Shown piece by piece: positions 9,925-18,076 of a DNA stretch of 64,000 nucleotides. The stretch comes from Synechococcus sp. UW105 (GTDB taxonomy: Bacteria > Cyanobacteriota > Cyanobacteriia > PCC-6307 > Cyanobiaceae). Position 1 is the first letter of the stretch. Each line of letters begins with the position of its first letter. The stretch lies in NCBI RefSeq assembly GCF_900473935.1, contig NZ_UCNN01000030.1, positions 310,001 through 374,000 of the forward strand, read 5' to 3'. The notes under the pieces were generated by a model, which saw only the letters and a program-made list of their open reading frames with translations, was not told the origin of the DNA and did not search any database. A program made the position numbers and the translations under genes.

Positions 9925-11676
9925 ATGGCAGCCTTCCGTCTCGACCTGATCGGTCGCTACCTACGCCCGCATCGGCGCACGGTTCTGCTCGGGGCCGTGG
10001 CCTTGGTGGTCGTCAACATGCTGAGCGTCACCATCCCCCTTGAGGTAAGGAGGGTGATCGACGACCTACAGGACGGCTTTGCCATTACTGATGTGCTTCG
10101 TCAGGCCGGCTGGATTGTCGTGCTGGCGAGCTCGATGGGGGTGGTGCGTCTGATCTCCAGGCAACTGGTGTTCGGCGTCGGTCGACAGGTGGAAGTGGAA
10201 CTTCGCCAGCGGTTGTTCGACCACATGCTTCGGCAGGACCCTGGCTGGGTGCAGGAAACAGGCAGCGGAGAGGTGATCAGCCGAGCAACAAGCGACGTGG
10301 AAAACGTGCGTCGACTTTTGGGCTTTGCCGTGCTGAGCCTGACGAACACCGGCTTGGCTTATGCATTCACCCTACCGGCGATGCTGGCGATCGACCCTGG
10401 ACTCACCGTGGCGGCGATCGCGCTCTACCCAGTGATGCTTGGCACTGTGCGCCTGTTTGGAGGGCGAATGATGCGCCAGCAGCGCCGTCAGCAGGAACAA
10501 CTGGCCGGCCTGAGCGAGCTGATCCAAGAAGACCTCTCTGGCATCGCCGCCATCAAGATCTACGGCCAGGAAGCCCAAGAGCAACAAGCCTTCGAAGCTC
10601 GAAACGACAACTACCGCGATGCTGCGATTCGGCTGGCCCGTACGCGAAGCACGCTGTTCCCACTCTTAGAGGGCATCTCATCCATCTCTCTGCTCTTGCT
10701 GCTGGCCCTGGGGAGCGGACAACTGGAAGCGGGCACGCTCAGCATCGGTGGCCTGGTGGCACTCATCCTTTATGTAGAGCGCCTGGTCTTTCCCACAGCT
10801 CTGCTCGGATTCACCCTCAACACCTTCCAAACAGGCCAAGTGAGTCTTGAGCGTGTTGAGGAACTCCTCCAGCGCGCACCGGTGATTGCAGACCCAGAAG
10901 CACCTCAAACCCTCTCGACTCCTGTGCTCGGCAGGATCGAAGCCCGAGAACTTTCCATTCGCTACGAGGACAGCGATCGCGACACTCTCTCCAAGCTCTC
11001 CTTCGTGATTGAGCCAGGTGAGTTGGTGGCTGTGGTGGGGCCTGTTGGCTGCGGCAAAACAACCCTGGCCCGGGCCCTGGGTCGCATGGTCAACGTGAGC
11101 GGCGGCCAGCTGTTTCTTGATGGCTGTGACCTAACAACAATGCGACTCAGCGATCTCCGCCATCAGATCGCCCTGGTGCCCCAGGAGGGGTATCTCTTCA
11201 CCAGCAGCCTTGCGGACAACCTCCGATATGGCGATCCGGAAGCCGACACTGCACGAGTGGAGGCGGCTGCCGAGCAGGCTCGCCTACTGGATGATGTCCG
11301 CGGCTTCCCTGATGGCTTTGACACGCTGGTGGGCGAACGTGGAATCACGTTGAGTGGTGGACAGCGCCAACGCACCGCATTGGGAAGAGCCCTGCTGATG
11401 ACATCGCCTGTGCTGGTCCTCGATGACGCCCTCGCCAGCGTGGACAACAACACTGCAGCAGCGATCCTGGCATCGATCCGCAATCAGCGTGAACGAACGA
11501 TCGTGATGATCAGCCATCAACTCTCTGCTGCTGCTGCCTGCGATCGGATTCTCGTGATCGAACAAGGAACCCTGGTCCAGCAGGGGCATCACCGCGACTT
11601 GGTCCAAGAAGAGGGGCTTTATAAACGTCTCTGGGAAAGAGAACAGGCTTCGGAACGTCTCGAAGCGGTGGCCTAA
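9925..11676 (+). CDS. ABC exporter, fused permease and ATPase (MdlA/YheI-like)
   Basis: Type IV ABC exporter half-transporter of 583 residues. The N-terminal half holds six predicted membrane helices (first at about residues 17-40, after YLRPHRRTVLLGA). The C-terminal ATPase has Walker A GPVGCGKTT, signature LSGGQRQR, Walker B VLVLDDALASVD and an H-loop in MISHQLSA. The residue after the Walker B Asp is Asp instead of the catalytic Glu. This is known from one member of heterodimeric exporters (MdlA/YheI-type degenerate site), so the protein may pair with another half-transporter; none is in the window. Substrate unknown. It is divergent from trpD. Confidence 0.9.
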   Translation: MAAFRLDLIGRYLRPHRRTVLLGAVALVVVNMLSVTIPLEVRRVIDDLQDGFAITDVLRQAGWIVVLASSMGVVRLISRQLVFGVGRQVEVELRQRLFDHMLRQDPGWVQETGSGEVISRATSDVENVRRLLGFAVLSLTNTGLAYAFTLPAMLAIDPGLTVAAIALYPVMLGTVRLFGGRMMRQQRRQQEQLAGLSELIQEDLSGIAAIKIYGQEAQEQQAFEARNDNYRDAAIRLARTRSTLFPLLEGISSISLLLLLALGSGQLEAGTLSIGGLVALILYVERLVFPTALLGFTLNTFQTGQVSLERVEELLQRAPVIADPEAPQTLSTPVLGRIEARELSIRYEDSDRDTLSKLSFVIEPGELVAVVGPVGCGKTTLARALGRMVNVSGGQLFLDGCDLTTMRLSDLRHQIALVPQEGYLFTSSLADNLRYGDPEADTARVEAAAEQARLLDDVRGFPDGFDTLVGERGITLSGGQRQRTALGRALLMTSPVLVLDDALASVDNNTAAAILASIRNQRERTIVMISHQLSAAAACDRILVIEQGTLVQQGHHRDLVQEEGLYKRLWEREQASERLEAVA

Positions 11677-11725
11677 TAGCAGATTTCTGGCTTAGCTGAA
11701 GTGGCCGTTTCAGGGTTGCATCACC

Positions 11726-11977
11726 ATGTCCACCGCCAACCAATACGCGGTGCGTTGCACCCTCACCTTCGGTGACATCTACGCTCAGGTTCTGGCATGG
11801 ATGGCGGTTATTTTCGTCAGCCTTGCTGCGGGGCTTGGCTTGATGGGTTCCAGTCGCCCCATCTTTGCCCTGGTTGGCGTTGGTCTGATTCTGGTGCTGA
11901 GCCTTCCTTTTCTGCTCTTCGCCTTTGTCACCACTCTGCTGAATCACATTCAGCTGCAGCCTGCTCAGGATTCCTAA
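11726..11977 (+). CDS. Small two-helix membrane protein, unknown
   Basis: An 83-residue protein with two hydrophobic segments, roughly residues 20-42 (VLAWMAVIFVSLAAGLGLMG) and 46-70 (IFALVGVGLILVLSLPFLLF), so probably an inner-membrane or thylakoid protein. I do not recognise a family. The ATG at 11726 lies about 50 bp after the ABC exporter on the same strand and 26 bp before msrA, so co-transcription is likely. The coding character (good third-position GC, no internal low complexity) supports a real gene. Confidence 0.65.
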   Translation: MSTANQYAVRCTLTFGDIYAQVLAWMAVIFVSLAAGLGLMGSSRPIFALVGVGLILVLSLPFLLFAFVTTLLNHIQLQPAQDS

Positions 11978-12002
11978 CCTTGAGTCAGTTCACGATGCCT
12001 CG

Positions 12003-12719
12003 ATGCTGCCTTCTTGGTTGACCGGCGAAGCTGCTCAGCGTCCCAACGCAGAACCGCTGCGACATGCCGTACTGAGCACGTCGTTGAATGCCCCGTTGAT
12101 GGACGACCAGGAGGAAGTGGTCTTCGGATGCGGCTGTTTCTGGGGAGCGGAAAAAGGCTTTTGGCGCCTTCCTGGCGTGGTGACGACCTCTGTTGGATAC
12201 GCAGGAGGCCACAGCCCCAACCCCAGCTACGAACAGGTGTGCAGCGGCCGTAGCGGCCACACCGAGGTGGTGCGGGTGGTCTGGAGCACGCCTGCTCTCG
12301 ATTTCAGTGATCTGCTCAAACTGTTCTGGGAATGCCACGACCCCACCCAAGGGGACCGACAAGGCAACGACCGTGGCAGTCAGTACCGCTCGGCGATCTA
12401 CACGACAACAGAGCGACAGCAGCAACTGGCCCTGGCCAGTCAGGCTGCTTACCAAAAGGGCCTGAGCGACAGGGGACTCGGAGCAATCACAACGGAGATC
12501 AAGGCCGATCAGCCCTTCTTCGCTGCAGAGTCGTATCACCAGCAATACCTGGCCAAACCAGGCAGTCGTCCTTATTGCTCCGCCATGCCGAGCGGCGTTC
12601 TTCTGGAGCAGTTCGATGGTTGCGCCTACAAACTGCCTGCCAGCGTCTGGAAGTACTACGACTGGTCGATCAGTCACTGCGTGCTGCGTGGGGACAACAG
12701 TCCGATCGCGCTGGCATGA
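12003..12719 (+). CDS. msrA: Peptide-methionine (S)-S-oxide reductase
   Basis: Repairs oxidised methionine (S-sulfoxide) in proteins. The active-site motif is VVFGCGCFWGAEKGFW, where the family has GCFWG; a second Cys precedes it (GCGCFWG). Downstream are VGYAGGHSPNPSYEQVCSGRSGHTEVV, DPTQGDRQGNDRGSQYRSAIY and the C-terminal YHQQYL segment, all typical of MsrA. The 238-residue length includes about 35 N-terminal residues before the catalytic domain. The stop codon overlaps the ATG of a small membrane protein gene (ATGA). Confidence 0.95.
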   Translation: MLPSWLTGEAAQRPNAEPLRHAVLSTSLNAPLMDDQEEVVFGCGCFWGAEKGFWRLPGVVTTSVGYAGGHSPNPSYEQVCSGRSGHTEVVRVVWSTPALDFSDLLKLFWECHDPTQGDRQGNDRGSQYRSAIYTTTERQQQLALASQAAYQKGLSDRGLGAITTEIKADQPFFAAESYHQQYLAKPGSRPYCSAMPSGVLLEQFDGCAYKLPASVWKYYDWSISHCVLRGDNSPIALA

Positions 12720-12877
12720 AACCCGCTTGGCCTGACTGGGCGGTGCTGACCGCAATCCTGCTGACCCTTCTGGTGGTGATCGGCCTGGCCTTCAGCCTCC
12801 GCCCCAGTCGCTCCGATGCGCCACCCCTTCTATGGCGGAGCCCAAGCGTCGACAGCGGAGACTCCCTTCAGATCTGA
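12716..12877 (+). CDS. 53-residue single-helix membrane protein, coupled to msrA
   Basis: Begins with the ATG that overlaps the msrA stop as ATGA and encodes 53 residues: MKPAWPDWAVLTAILLTLL and onwards, one hydrophobic helix (about residues 7-26) followed by a basic then polar tail (SLRPSRSDAPPLLWRSPS). The overlap suggests translation coupled to msrA. It belongs to no family I recognise. Its small size means the call rests on the overlap and on the clean hydrophobic pattern. Confidence 0.5.
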   Translation: MKPAWPDWAVLTAILLTLLVVIGLAFSLRPSRSDAPPLLWRSPSVDSGDSLQI

Positions 12878-12946
12878 CCACCACAGCACCGCAAGCAGCT
12901 CTGTTACTGCCATGGTGAAGCGCCTCTCCTGCTGTTTACACAGTCC

Positions 12947-13294
12947 GTGTCGGCTCCATCAGACCCCCGACAGCGACGTCAGCTGCATCCCCTTCCGAAG
13001 GGCCTGGTTGAGCTGTATGGGCTCATTGCCGTTCTGATGGTGCTGATACCGGAGTGGCTCGCCGAAGGGACTTTGTCGATCGACATCCGCAAAGGCGGGA
13101 CTGCCATGCCGATGACCACACGAGCCTGGCGAACACTTCCCGAGCTCCAACTCGCCTCGATGAGCGTTCGGGAGCTACGTCAGCTGGCACGACAGCTGCG
13201 CCTGTGGGGTTACAGCAGCGACCCTCGCGACCTTCTCACCCAACGTTTGCTGCGGCGGATTCGCCGAAGGAACAGAGGGCGACATGCCTTGTGA
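12947..13294 (+). CDS. Conserved-looking small protein with membrane segment and basic C-terminus
   Basis: A 115-residue frame from GTG at 12947. Residues 20-38 (LVELYGLIAVLMVLIPEWL) are hydrophobic. The C-terminal 50 residues (MSVRELRQLARQLRLWGYSS, then DLLTQRLLRRIRRRNRGRH) form two basic helices whose spacing resembles SAP/Rho-N-like helix-extended-helix motifs, though this is only pattern similarity. It ends just before the tRNA-Pro gene. The function is unknown. Confidence 0.6.
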   Translation: MSAPSDPRQRRQLHPLPKGLVELYGLIAVLMVLIPEWLAEGTLSIDIRKGGTAMPMTTRAWRTLPELQLASMSVRELRQLARQLRLWGYSSDPRDLLTQRLLRRIRRRNRGRHAL

Positions 13295-13308
13295 TAACTT
13301 CGTTCTGC

Positions 13309-13382
13309 CGGGGCGTAGCGCAGCTTGGTAGCGCACCACTTTGGGGTAGTGGGGGTCGTGGGTTCAAATCCCGCCGCTCCGA
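13309..13382 (+). tRNA. tRNA-Pro (anticodon GGG)
   Basis: A complete cloverleaf can be folded by eye over 74 nt: acceptor CGGGGCG paired with CGCTCCG, D-stem GCGC/GCGC, anticodon stem CCACT/AGTGG enclosing the seven-base loop TTGGGGT, T-arm GTGGG TTCAAAT CCCGC and discriminator A. Loop positions 34-36 read GGG, which is proline. No CCA is encoded. An intrinsic terminator follows 25 bp downstream. Confidence 0.95.
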
Positions 13383-13407
13383 TTCGGTTCCAATCTCATC
13401 TGGCAAG

Positions 13408-13436
13408 CGCTCCTCGTTTGAGGGGCGTTTTTTTTT
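13408..13436 (+). terminator. Intrinsic terminator after tRNA-Pro
   Basis: Stem CGCTCCTC / GAGGGGCG (eight pairs, one G-T) with loop GTTT, followed by nine T residues. It is placed directly downstream of tRNA-Pro on the same strand. Confidence 0.85.
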
Positions 13437-13458
13437 GAGAATGACCGATTTCTGAGCA

Positions 13459-13497
13459 AACAAAACGGGGGCTGAACCGCCAACAGCGGTTCAGCCC
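13459..13497 (-). terminator. Intrinsic terminator of the PtrA-like regulator gene
   Basis: On the minus strand a perfect 12-bp stem (GGGCTGAACCGC / GCGGTTCAGCCC, five-base loop) is followed by CCGTTTTG. It lies about 30 bp after the stop of the Crp-family gene at 13526. Confidence 0.8.
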
Positions 13498-13525
13498 AAG
13501 CAGGCGTCTGACAACTGACGGTTGA

Positions 13526-14161
13526 TCAGCGCTGGGGCAAATGGGTGATCACCAGATGACGCTGCGCATCAAGCGTCAACCAGCCCTGATCACGGAGCTG
13601 ACCAACCACGCGCGTCACGGTCACTCGTGTCGTACTGAGGGCACTTGCGATCTCCTGATGGGTGAGTCGCAGACCAACGCGTAGGCCTTGATCGCAAGGC
13701 TGCCCGTAGTCCTGGGCCATCAGCTCGAGGAAGGCACGCACGCGATCTTCCACCCGCCTCAAGCCGAGAAGTGAAAGCATGAACTCTGTCTGACGCACAC
13801 GTGCAGCCACCGCATTCACCATCAGCATCGACAGATCTGAAGACTGAGAAATCTCCTCGAGCGTGAGGCAAATCAGATCGCAATCGGTGAGTGTGATGGC
13901 TTCATAGGCTTCCACCATGCTCAGCGGTTCACCAAACGGTTCGTTCGGACCCACAAGACCCAGGAGCAACTCATCGCCCTGCTCAGTCACGGCACCAAGT
14001 TTGACCATGCCATTGGCAACGATCCAGAGGCTGTTCCTCAACAAAGGAATCGAGCTGCCGGCAGTTAGATGAACCTGATTTTTTTTCGAAACTCCAGATT
14101 GCAACATCTGAGGCATTGTCTGCTGGGAGAGAACGCCGGGTCGTGTAGGTGTTGCAACCAC
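13526..14161 (-). CDS. Crp/Fnr-family transcriptional regulator, PtrA-like
   Basis: A 211-residue regulator with an N-terminal beta-roll sensor domain (about 25-110) and a C-terminal winged helix. The recognition region is LRLTHQEIASALSTTRVTVTRVVGQLRDQGWL (given in part), the usual Crp helix-turn-helix. The phosphate-binding cassette Arg of cAMP-binding members is not visible (FGEPLSMVEAYEAITLT), so cyclic nucleotide binding is doubtful. Position next to a PstS-like gene suggests the PtrA type, a Crp-family activator of phosphate-stress genes in marine Synechococcus; the assignment by context is inference. A 16-bp palindrome lies 12 bp before its start. Confidence 0.85.
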   Translation of the reverse strand: MVATPTRPGVLSQQTMPQMLQSGVSKKNQVHLTAGSSIPLLRNSLWIVANGMVKLGAVTEQGDELLLGLVGPNEPFGEPLSMVEAYEAITLTDCDLICLTLEEISQSSDLSMLMVNAVAARVRQTEFMLSLLGLRRVEDRVRAFLELMAQDYGQPCDQGLRVGLRLTHQEIASALSTTRVTVTRVVGQLRDQGWLTLDAQRHLVITHLPQR

Positions 14162-14173
14162 GTCGTTGAATTC

Positions 14174-14189
14174 AACTTCAACTGAAGTT
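14174..14189. promoter_or_regulatory. Palindrome in front of the PtrA-like gene (candidate operator)
   Basis: AACTTCA, AC, TGAAGTT is a perfect 7-2-7 inverted repeat 12 bp upstream of the ATG at 14161. Its size and dyad symmetry suit a Crp-family dimer, so autoregulation is possible. Only the palindrome is directly seen. Confidence 0.45.
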
Positions 14190-14372
14190 AATCACCCCCT
14201 TGAACCTTTTAAGCAAAGGAATGAAGAGTATCTCCTTAACAGCTGATTAAGATGATGCCTTCAAGCAAAAGGCCTCATGCCCTCCCCAGCGATGAAACAT
14301 CAAAGGGAGTGAACAATGAGGCCAAAGGATCATGGATGCAGGTCCGCCTCGTAAGACGGACCCAGGCCAAGA

Positions 14373-15347
14373 TCACTTGCTGATTTTGTTCACAGCAGCA
14401 CGGGCCTTGCTGAGGATGGCGCCCTTGAGAGGGACAAAACCAAGGTCGTCAGCCTTCGCTTGAGCTTGGTCGCTCAACATGAAGTTGAAGGCCTTCCTGA
14501 TCGCGGCGGTATTCGAGCCATTGCCGGTCTTGTAAGCCAGCACCCAGGTCAGAGTGGCGATCGGGTAAGCACCCTTGGCCGTCGGATTTGGGTTCTTACC
14601 GGCGAGATTGGCATCAAGCCTGATGCCATTCAAAGCCTTGGCACCGGAAGCAAAACTGGGCTTGACGTATTCACCAGACTTGTTCTGGACAGATGCAGCA
14701 ACCACATTGCCTTTGATGTACGACTGGTTGACGTAACCGATCGCGCCCTTGGTGTTCTTGATCACACCGGCAACGCCCGAGTTGCCCTTGGCACCAACAC
14801 CCGAGGGCCACTTCACCGACTTACCAGTGCCGAGGGTCCAGGTCTTAGAGAAGGCCTGCATGGAGTTCGTGAAAGCCTTGGTGGTACCGGAGCCATCGGA
14901 ACGGTGCACCCAAACCATTTTCCCGGGCTTACATCCCACCTGCTTCCAGTTATTGATTTGCCCCATGGCAACTTTGACGGCCTGCTCCTGAGTGAGCTTG
15001 AGATTGCAGCCGGGATAGTTGTAACCAAAAGCGATCGTGCCGCCAACCATCGGGATCTGAACCACACCGCGCTTGACTTTCGCCATATCGGTGACCTTCA
15101 TCGGGTCATCAGATGCACCGAAATTGACAGTCTGATCGATGAATGCTTTGCGCCCGGAACCGGAACCTACCGCCTGGTAGTTGACCTTAGGGCCACCAGA
15201 CTTGGCCAGCTCAGCGAACCAGCGCTGATACATTTTGGCGGGAAATGATGCACCGGCACCATTCAGGCGGGGAGCCGCCGAAGCAGCCATACCGGCACCC
15301 AGAGCAAGCAGGGAAGAAAAAATCAGAGTCTTCTTAGCGAAGCTCAT
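14373..15347 (-). CDS. pstS: Phosphate ABC transporter periplasmic binding protein (PstS/SphX type)
   Basis: High-affinity phosphate-binding protein of 324 residues with a Sec signal peptide (MSFAKKTLIFSSLLALGAGMAASA). The mature protein starts LNGAGASFPAKMYQRW and contains YQAVGSGSGRKAFI, FGASDDPM, VHRSDGSGTTKAF and GAIGYVNQSY: the serine, aspartate and arginine-bearing loops that hold phosphate in PstS. The membrane components (pstC, pstA, pstB) are not adjacent. A Pho-box-like direct repeat lies about 55 bp upstream. Marine Synechococcus often carry several pstS copies, so this may be one of several. Confidence 0.93.
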   Translation of the reverse strand: MSFAKKTLIFSSLLALGAGMAASAAPRLNGAGASFPAKMYQRWFAELAKSGGPKVNYQAVGSGSGRKAFIDQTVNFGASDDPMKVTDMAKVKRGVVQIPMVGGTIAFGYNYPGCNLKLTQEQAVKVAMGQINNWKQVGCKPGKMVWVHRSDGSGTTKAFTNSMQAFSKTWTLGTGKSVKWPSGVGAKGNSGVAGVIKNTKGAIGYVNQSYIKGNVVAASVQNKSGEYVKPSFASGAKALNGIRLDANLAGKNPNPTAKGAYPIATLTWVLAYKTGNGSNTAAIRKAFNFMLSDQAQAKADDLGFVPLKGAILSKARAAVNKISK

Positions 15348-15402
15348 AGCAGGCCTTAAGAGAAATAGGCCACCAATGAATAGCGAAACTAAAGAACGAC
15401 AG

Positions 15403-15421
15403 TCGTTAGGAACAATTTAAG
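15403..15421 (-). promoter_or_regulatory. Pho-box-like direct repeat upstream of pstS
   Basis: Read on the minus strand: CTTAAATT, GTT, CCTAACGA. These are two eight-base half-sites spaced by three bases (11-bp period), close to the cyanobacterial PhoB/SphR consensus of CTTAACCT-like repeats. The site ends about 55 bp before the pstS ATG. The match is imperfect, and no binding can be shown from sequence. Confidence 0.45.
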
Positions 15422-15459
15422 AGATGGCTATTATTTAGCGCCAGACATTAACCGTGCCT

Positions 15460-15786
15460 TTACCCGCCTCGATGCGTTTCAGCCCCTGACGACTCCTCAT
15501 CACTGCAATGAAGTCGTGTGGATGCGGCATAACCTTTCAACCATCGATTCACACGCAGGCGTTGCGATGGTGGAATTTCACCGAGGAGCTGAGATAACTC
15601 CAAAGCACCAAGACGCTTCAGTTCCTTGACATCAACATGCCAAAGCTGCTCGGCTTCACGGATGAGGCGCGCCCAGGTGCGAACGCGCTGCCATGCCTGC
15701 AGGCGCATACGGGGCAGATCAATCTGCACAGCTTGATGCTGAGCAGGCTTGCGAAGCCGATGGATTTTGCGTGGAAGCGCAGCCAT
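15460..15786 (-). CDS. Hypothetical basic protein
   Basis: A 108-residue frame from the ATG at 15786 (MAALPRKIHRLRKPAQ); the frame stays open to 15855. The product is rich in Arg and Leu (LQAWQRVRTWARLIREAEQL, then LKRLGALELSQLLGEIPPSQ), mostly helical by appearance, with no transmembrane segment. I do not recognise a family. It follows the DnaQ-like exonuclease gene on the same strand with a gap of about 80 bp. Confidence 0.55.
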   Translation of the reverse strand: MAALPRKIHRLRKPAQHQAVQIDLPRMRLQAWQRVRTWARLIREAEQLWHVDVKELKRLGALELSQLLGEIPPSQRLRVNRWLKGYAASTRLHCSDEESSGAETHRGG

Positions 15787-15864
15787 AGCACCAGCCTGAA
15801 GACTGGATGGACAAGTGCACGAAACCTGCGGGGAGGTTTCCAACTGATAAAGCAAATCCTGTGA

Positions 15865-16812
15865 TCAGGAGGCCATCGTTAGCGACGTGTCGAGTTTCTG
15901 TACTGCAAAGCTCAGAGCCTCAGCTTCCCTGGCACTAAGTCGACGCGTCCAAGCACCCGCCACGGGGTCATTCCAGCGGAAACCAGCATCTCGGGCGAGA
16001 TGGCGCTCGTCGTAGCTCACCTGAGCTTTGAACAAACTGCGAGGCTCCAGGCCGTGGGCCAAGCGTTGTTCAAGATCGTCACAGCGTCGAAAGACGTCAG
16101 CGAGATAGATGCAATCGGTGAGTGCCCGATGGGCTGCCCACACAGGAATGTCATACGCCAGGGCCAGATCGCGCACGGATGGCCGGGGGCGAAGCTGACG
16201 GTCTGCAGGCCATCGCATTTCCTCCATGCTGCATAACCAGGGCTTCGAAACCGGCGGTAGGTGGCCGCGACCGAACCACTGACGGTCGAAGGCTGCGTTG
16301 TGAGCCACGAGAACATCCGCTGCATCAACCAGAGTCTGGAAGTACTGGAGTGCCGCTGCCCAGGGCTGAGCCACGCTGGTGACAGACGCGGGAATGCGGT
16401 TGATCGGCTCCGCAGCATTGGCCTGCACCGGCAACAAAAACGAGAGCTGTGCCAACACCTGCCGGCTTGAGACGTCAAAAAGGATGGCGCCCACTTCAAG
16501 ACAGTGATCGCTGTCTGGGTTGAGACCCGTGGTTTCCGTGTCGAGGATCAGCAGAGTGCCGGGCACTGTTGTGGTTTGGCTTTGGCCCTGCGCCGGATCG
16601 TGTTCAGTTGCAGGCAACGTTTCGGGTGTTGAATCCTGATCCCGCCCCACAGTCGCCTCTGGCTGCCCTTCAGCCAACGGAGCTGACACCGTCTCGGGCT
16701 GCGGATCTGGCAAGGACTGAGCGGATGATGAATCGGCCGTGAAGGCCAGCAGGTCGAGTTGACCAGGAACCGACTGATTCTCCATGCGCATCCATCGCCC
16801 AGCTGCTGCCAT
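15865..16812 (-). CDS. DnaQ-family 3'-5' exonuclease
   Basis: DEDDh exonuclease domain, as in the DNA polymerase III epsilon subunit. Motif ExoI is LLILDTETTGLNPDSD, ExoII is VAHNAAFDRQWF and ExoIII is AHRALTDCIYLADVF, giving the four acidic residues and the His. About 90 residues precede the domain and are low complexity (Gln, Pro, Ser). About 65 residues follow it (SYDERHLARDAGFRWND), a segment found in several bacterial DnaQ-like proteins. Starts at 16812, 16791 or 16785 are all possible. Whether it acts as replicative proofreader or in repair cannot be told. Confidence 0.85.
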   Translation of the reverse strand: MAAAGRWMRMENQSVPGQLDLLAFTADSSSAQSLPDPQPETVSAPLAEGQPEATVGRDQDSTPETLPATEHDPAQGQSQTTTVPGTLLILDTETTGLNPDSDHCLEVGAILFDVSSRQVLAQLSFLLPVQANAAEPINRIPASVTSVAQPWAAALQYFQTLVDAADVLVAHNAAFDRQWFGRGHLPPVSKPWLCSMEEMRWPADRQLRPRPSVRDLALAYDIPVWAAHRALTDCIYLADVFRRCDDLEQRLAHGLEPRSLFKAQVSYDERHLARDAGFRWNDPVAGAWTRRLSAREAEALSFAVQKLDTSLTMAS

Positions 16813-16868
16813 TCTCCGTCCTTCGCAACCAATTCCTAGGGTGCGGTCTCGATGTTTAGGCCCAAGAG

Positions 16869-17330
16869 ATGCCTCTCACTGTTGGTGACCGCGCCCCCTC
16901 GATCAGCCGTGAGGATCAAGACGGCAACATCTGCAACATCGGGGACCGCAACGGAACCATCTTGGTGCTGTTTTTCTATCCGAAAGACGACACCCCTGGT
17001 TGCACCGCAGAGGCTTGCGGCTTCCGGGATTCCCATGGCGAGCTGCAGACACTCGGTGCGCAGGTGTGGGGTGTCAGTGGCGACGATGCCATCAGCCATC
17101 GTCGTTTCGCCGAGCGCCACCAGCTGCCTTTCCCGCTTCTGAGCGACGCTGATCAAAGCCTGCGCCGCGCCTTTGGAGTGCCCAAGACCCTAGGACTGCT
17201 GCCCTCTCGCGTCACCTATGTGATCGATGGGGAGGGCGTGATCCGCCATGTGTTCAACAACCTGCTCGATGGTCCCGCCCATGTGCGCCAGGCCCAGCAG
17301 ATTGTGCAATCGCTGCAGACCAAGGCATGA
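16869..17330 (+). CDS. bcp: Peroxiredoxin Q / bacterioferritin comigratory protein
   Basis: Thiol peroxidase of 153 residues reducing hydroperoxides with thioredoxin. The peroxidatic and resolving Cys are five apart in FYPKDDTPGCTAEACGFRD, the atypical two-Cys PrxQ arrangement. SGDDAISHRRFAERHQLPFPLLSD is also typical. The stop overlaps the next gene's ATG (ATGA), suggesting co-translation with the DUF1350 gene. Confidence 0.94.
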   Translation: MPLTVGDRAPSISREDQDGNICNIGDRNGTILVLFFYPKDDTPGCTAEACGFRDSHGELQTLGAQVWGVSGDDAISHRRFAERHQLPFPLLSDADQSLRRAFGVPKTLGLLPSRVTYVIDGEGVIRHVFNNLLDGPAHVRQAQQIVQSLQTKA

Positions 17331-18076
17331 GCACTTGGCGCCGGCTGGATGACTGCTGGTGCCTGTGGCCCTCCCGACCCACCGCCGTCGTGGATTTCAT
17401 TGGGGGGAGTTATCTGGCCGCCACACCGCAGATCAGTTATCGCCGGTTGCTGGAAGGGCTGGCCTCACGCAATCTGGCCGTTCATGCCTGGAGCTATGTG
17501 CCTGGGCTCGACCATCAACTTCAGGCCAGACAGGCCTGGGACAGCCTGCGTCAATGTCGGCGGCAGTTGCTGAACAGGCTTGGCACTCGCCTGGATCCAT
17601 CGCTTCGGCTCGGTCACAGCCTGGGCTGCAAACTGCACTTGCTCGCCCCTGATGGCGGCCGGAGCAGCAAGGCCATGGTGGCGCTGAGCTTCAACAATTT
17701 CACCGCCGATCAGTCCATTCCCCTGCTCGGCGCCGTAGAAACCAGGCTTGGCCTGAAAACGGAATTCAGCCCCAGTCCACAGGAAACGCTGCGACTGATC
17801 GAGCGCCACTATCACCAACCCACCAATCTGGTGGTGCGGTTCAGGGATGACGAACTCGATCAGAGCAGCAGTTTGCTGACAGCGCTGCAGACACGTCCGC
17901 ATGATGCAAGCGAAACACTCCAGCTAGCCGGCGATCACCTCACACCGGCCAGCGCAGGGCTGCGGCGACAGCTCCTTGGAGACTGGGCTGAGGGCCAGCA
18001 ACGGCAACAACAGGTGGAACAGCTTCAGCAGCTGATTGCGTCCTGGGCGCAGATGGGCACCACCGCTTCCGGATAG
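17327..18076 (+). CDS. DUF1350 protein (alpha/beta-hydrolase-like)
   Basis: A 249-residue protein of the DUF1350 family found in cyanobacteria and plastids. Recognisable segments: VVDFIGGSYLAATPQISYRRLLE at the N-terminus, then LGHSLGCKLHLL, resembling the GHSxG nucleophile elbow of alpha/beta hydrolases, and the loop SFNNFTADQSIP. In the family the catalytic role is not established. It overlaps the peroxiredoxin gene by four bases and its 3' end overlaps the convergent VOC gene by about 50 bp. Confidence 0.85.
   Translation: MSTWRRLDDCWCLWPSRPTAVVDFIGGSYLAATPQISYRRLLEGLASRNLAVHAWSYVPGLDHQLQARQAWDSLRQCRRQLLNRLGTRLDPSLRLGHSLGCKLHLLAPDGGRSSKAMVALSFNNFTADQSIPLLGAVETRLGLKTEFSPSPQETLRLIERHYHQPTNLVVRFRDDELDQSSSLLTALQTRPHDASETLQLAGDHLTPASAGLRRQLLGDWAEGQQRQQQVEQLQQLIASWAQMGTTASG

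Noticed and set aside
14460-15248. 262-codon plus-strand frame over pstS
   Set aside because: Shadow of the strongly supported pstS gene; no family resemblance.
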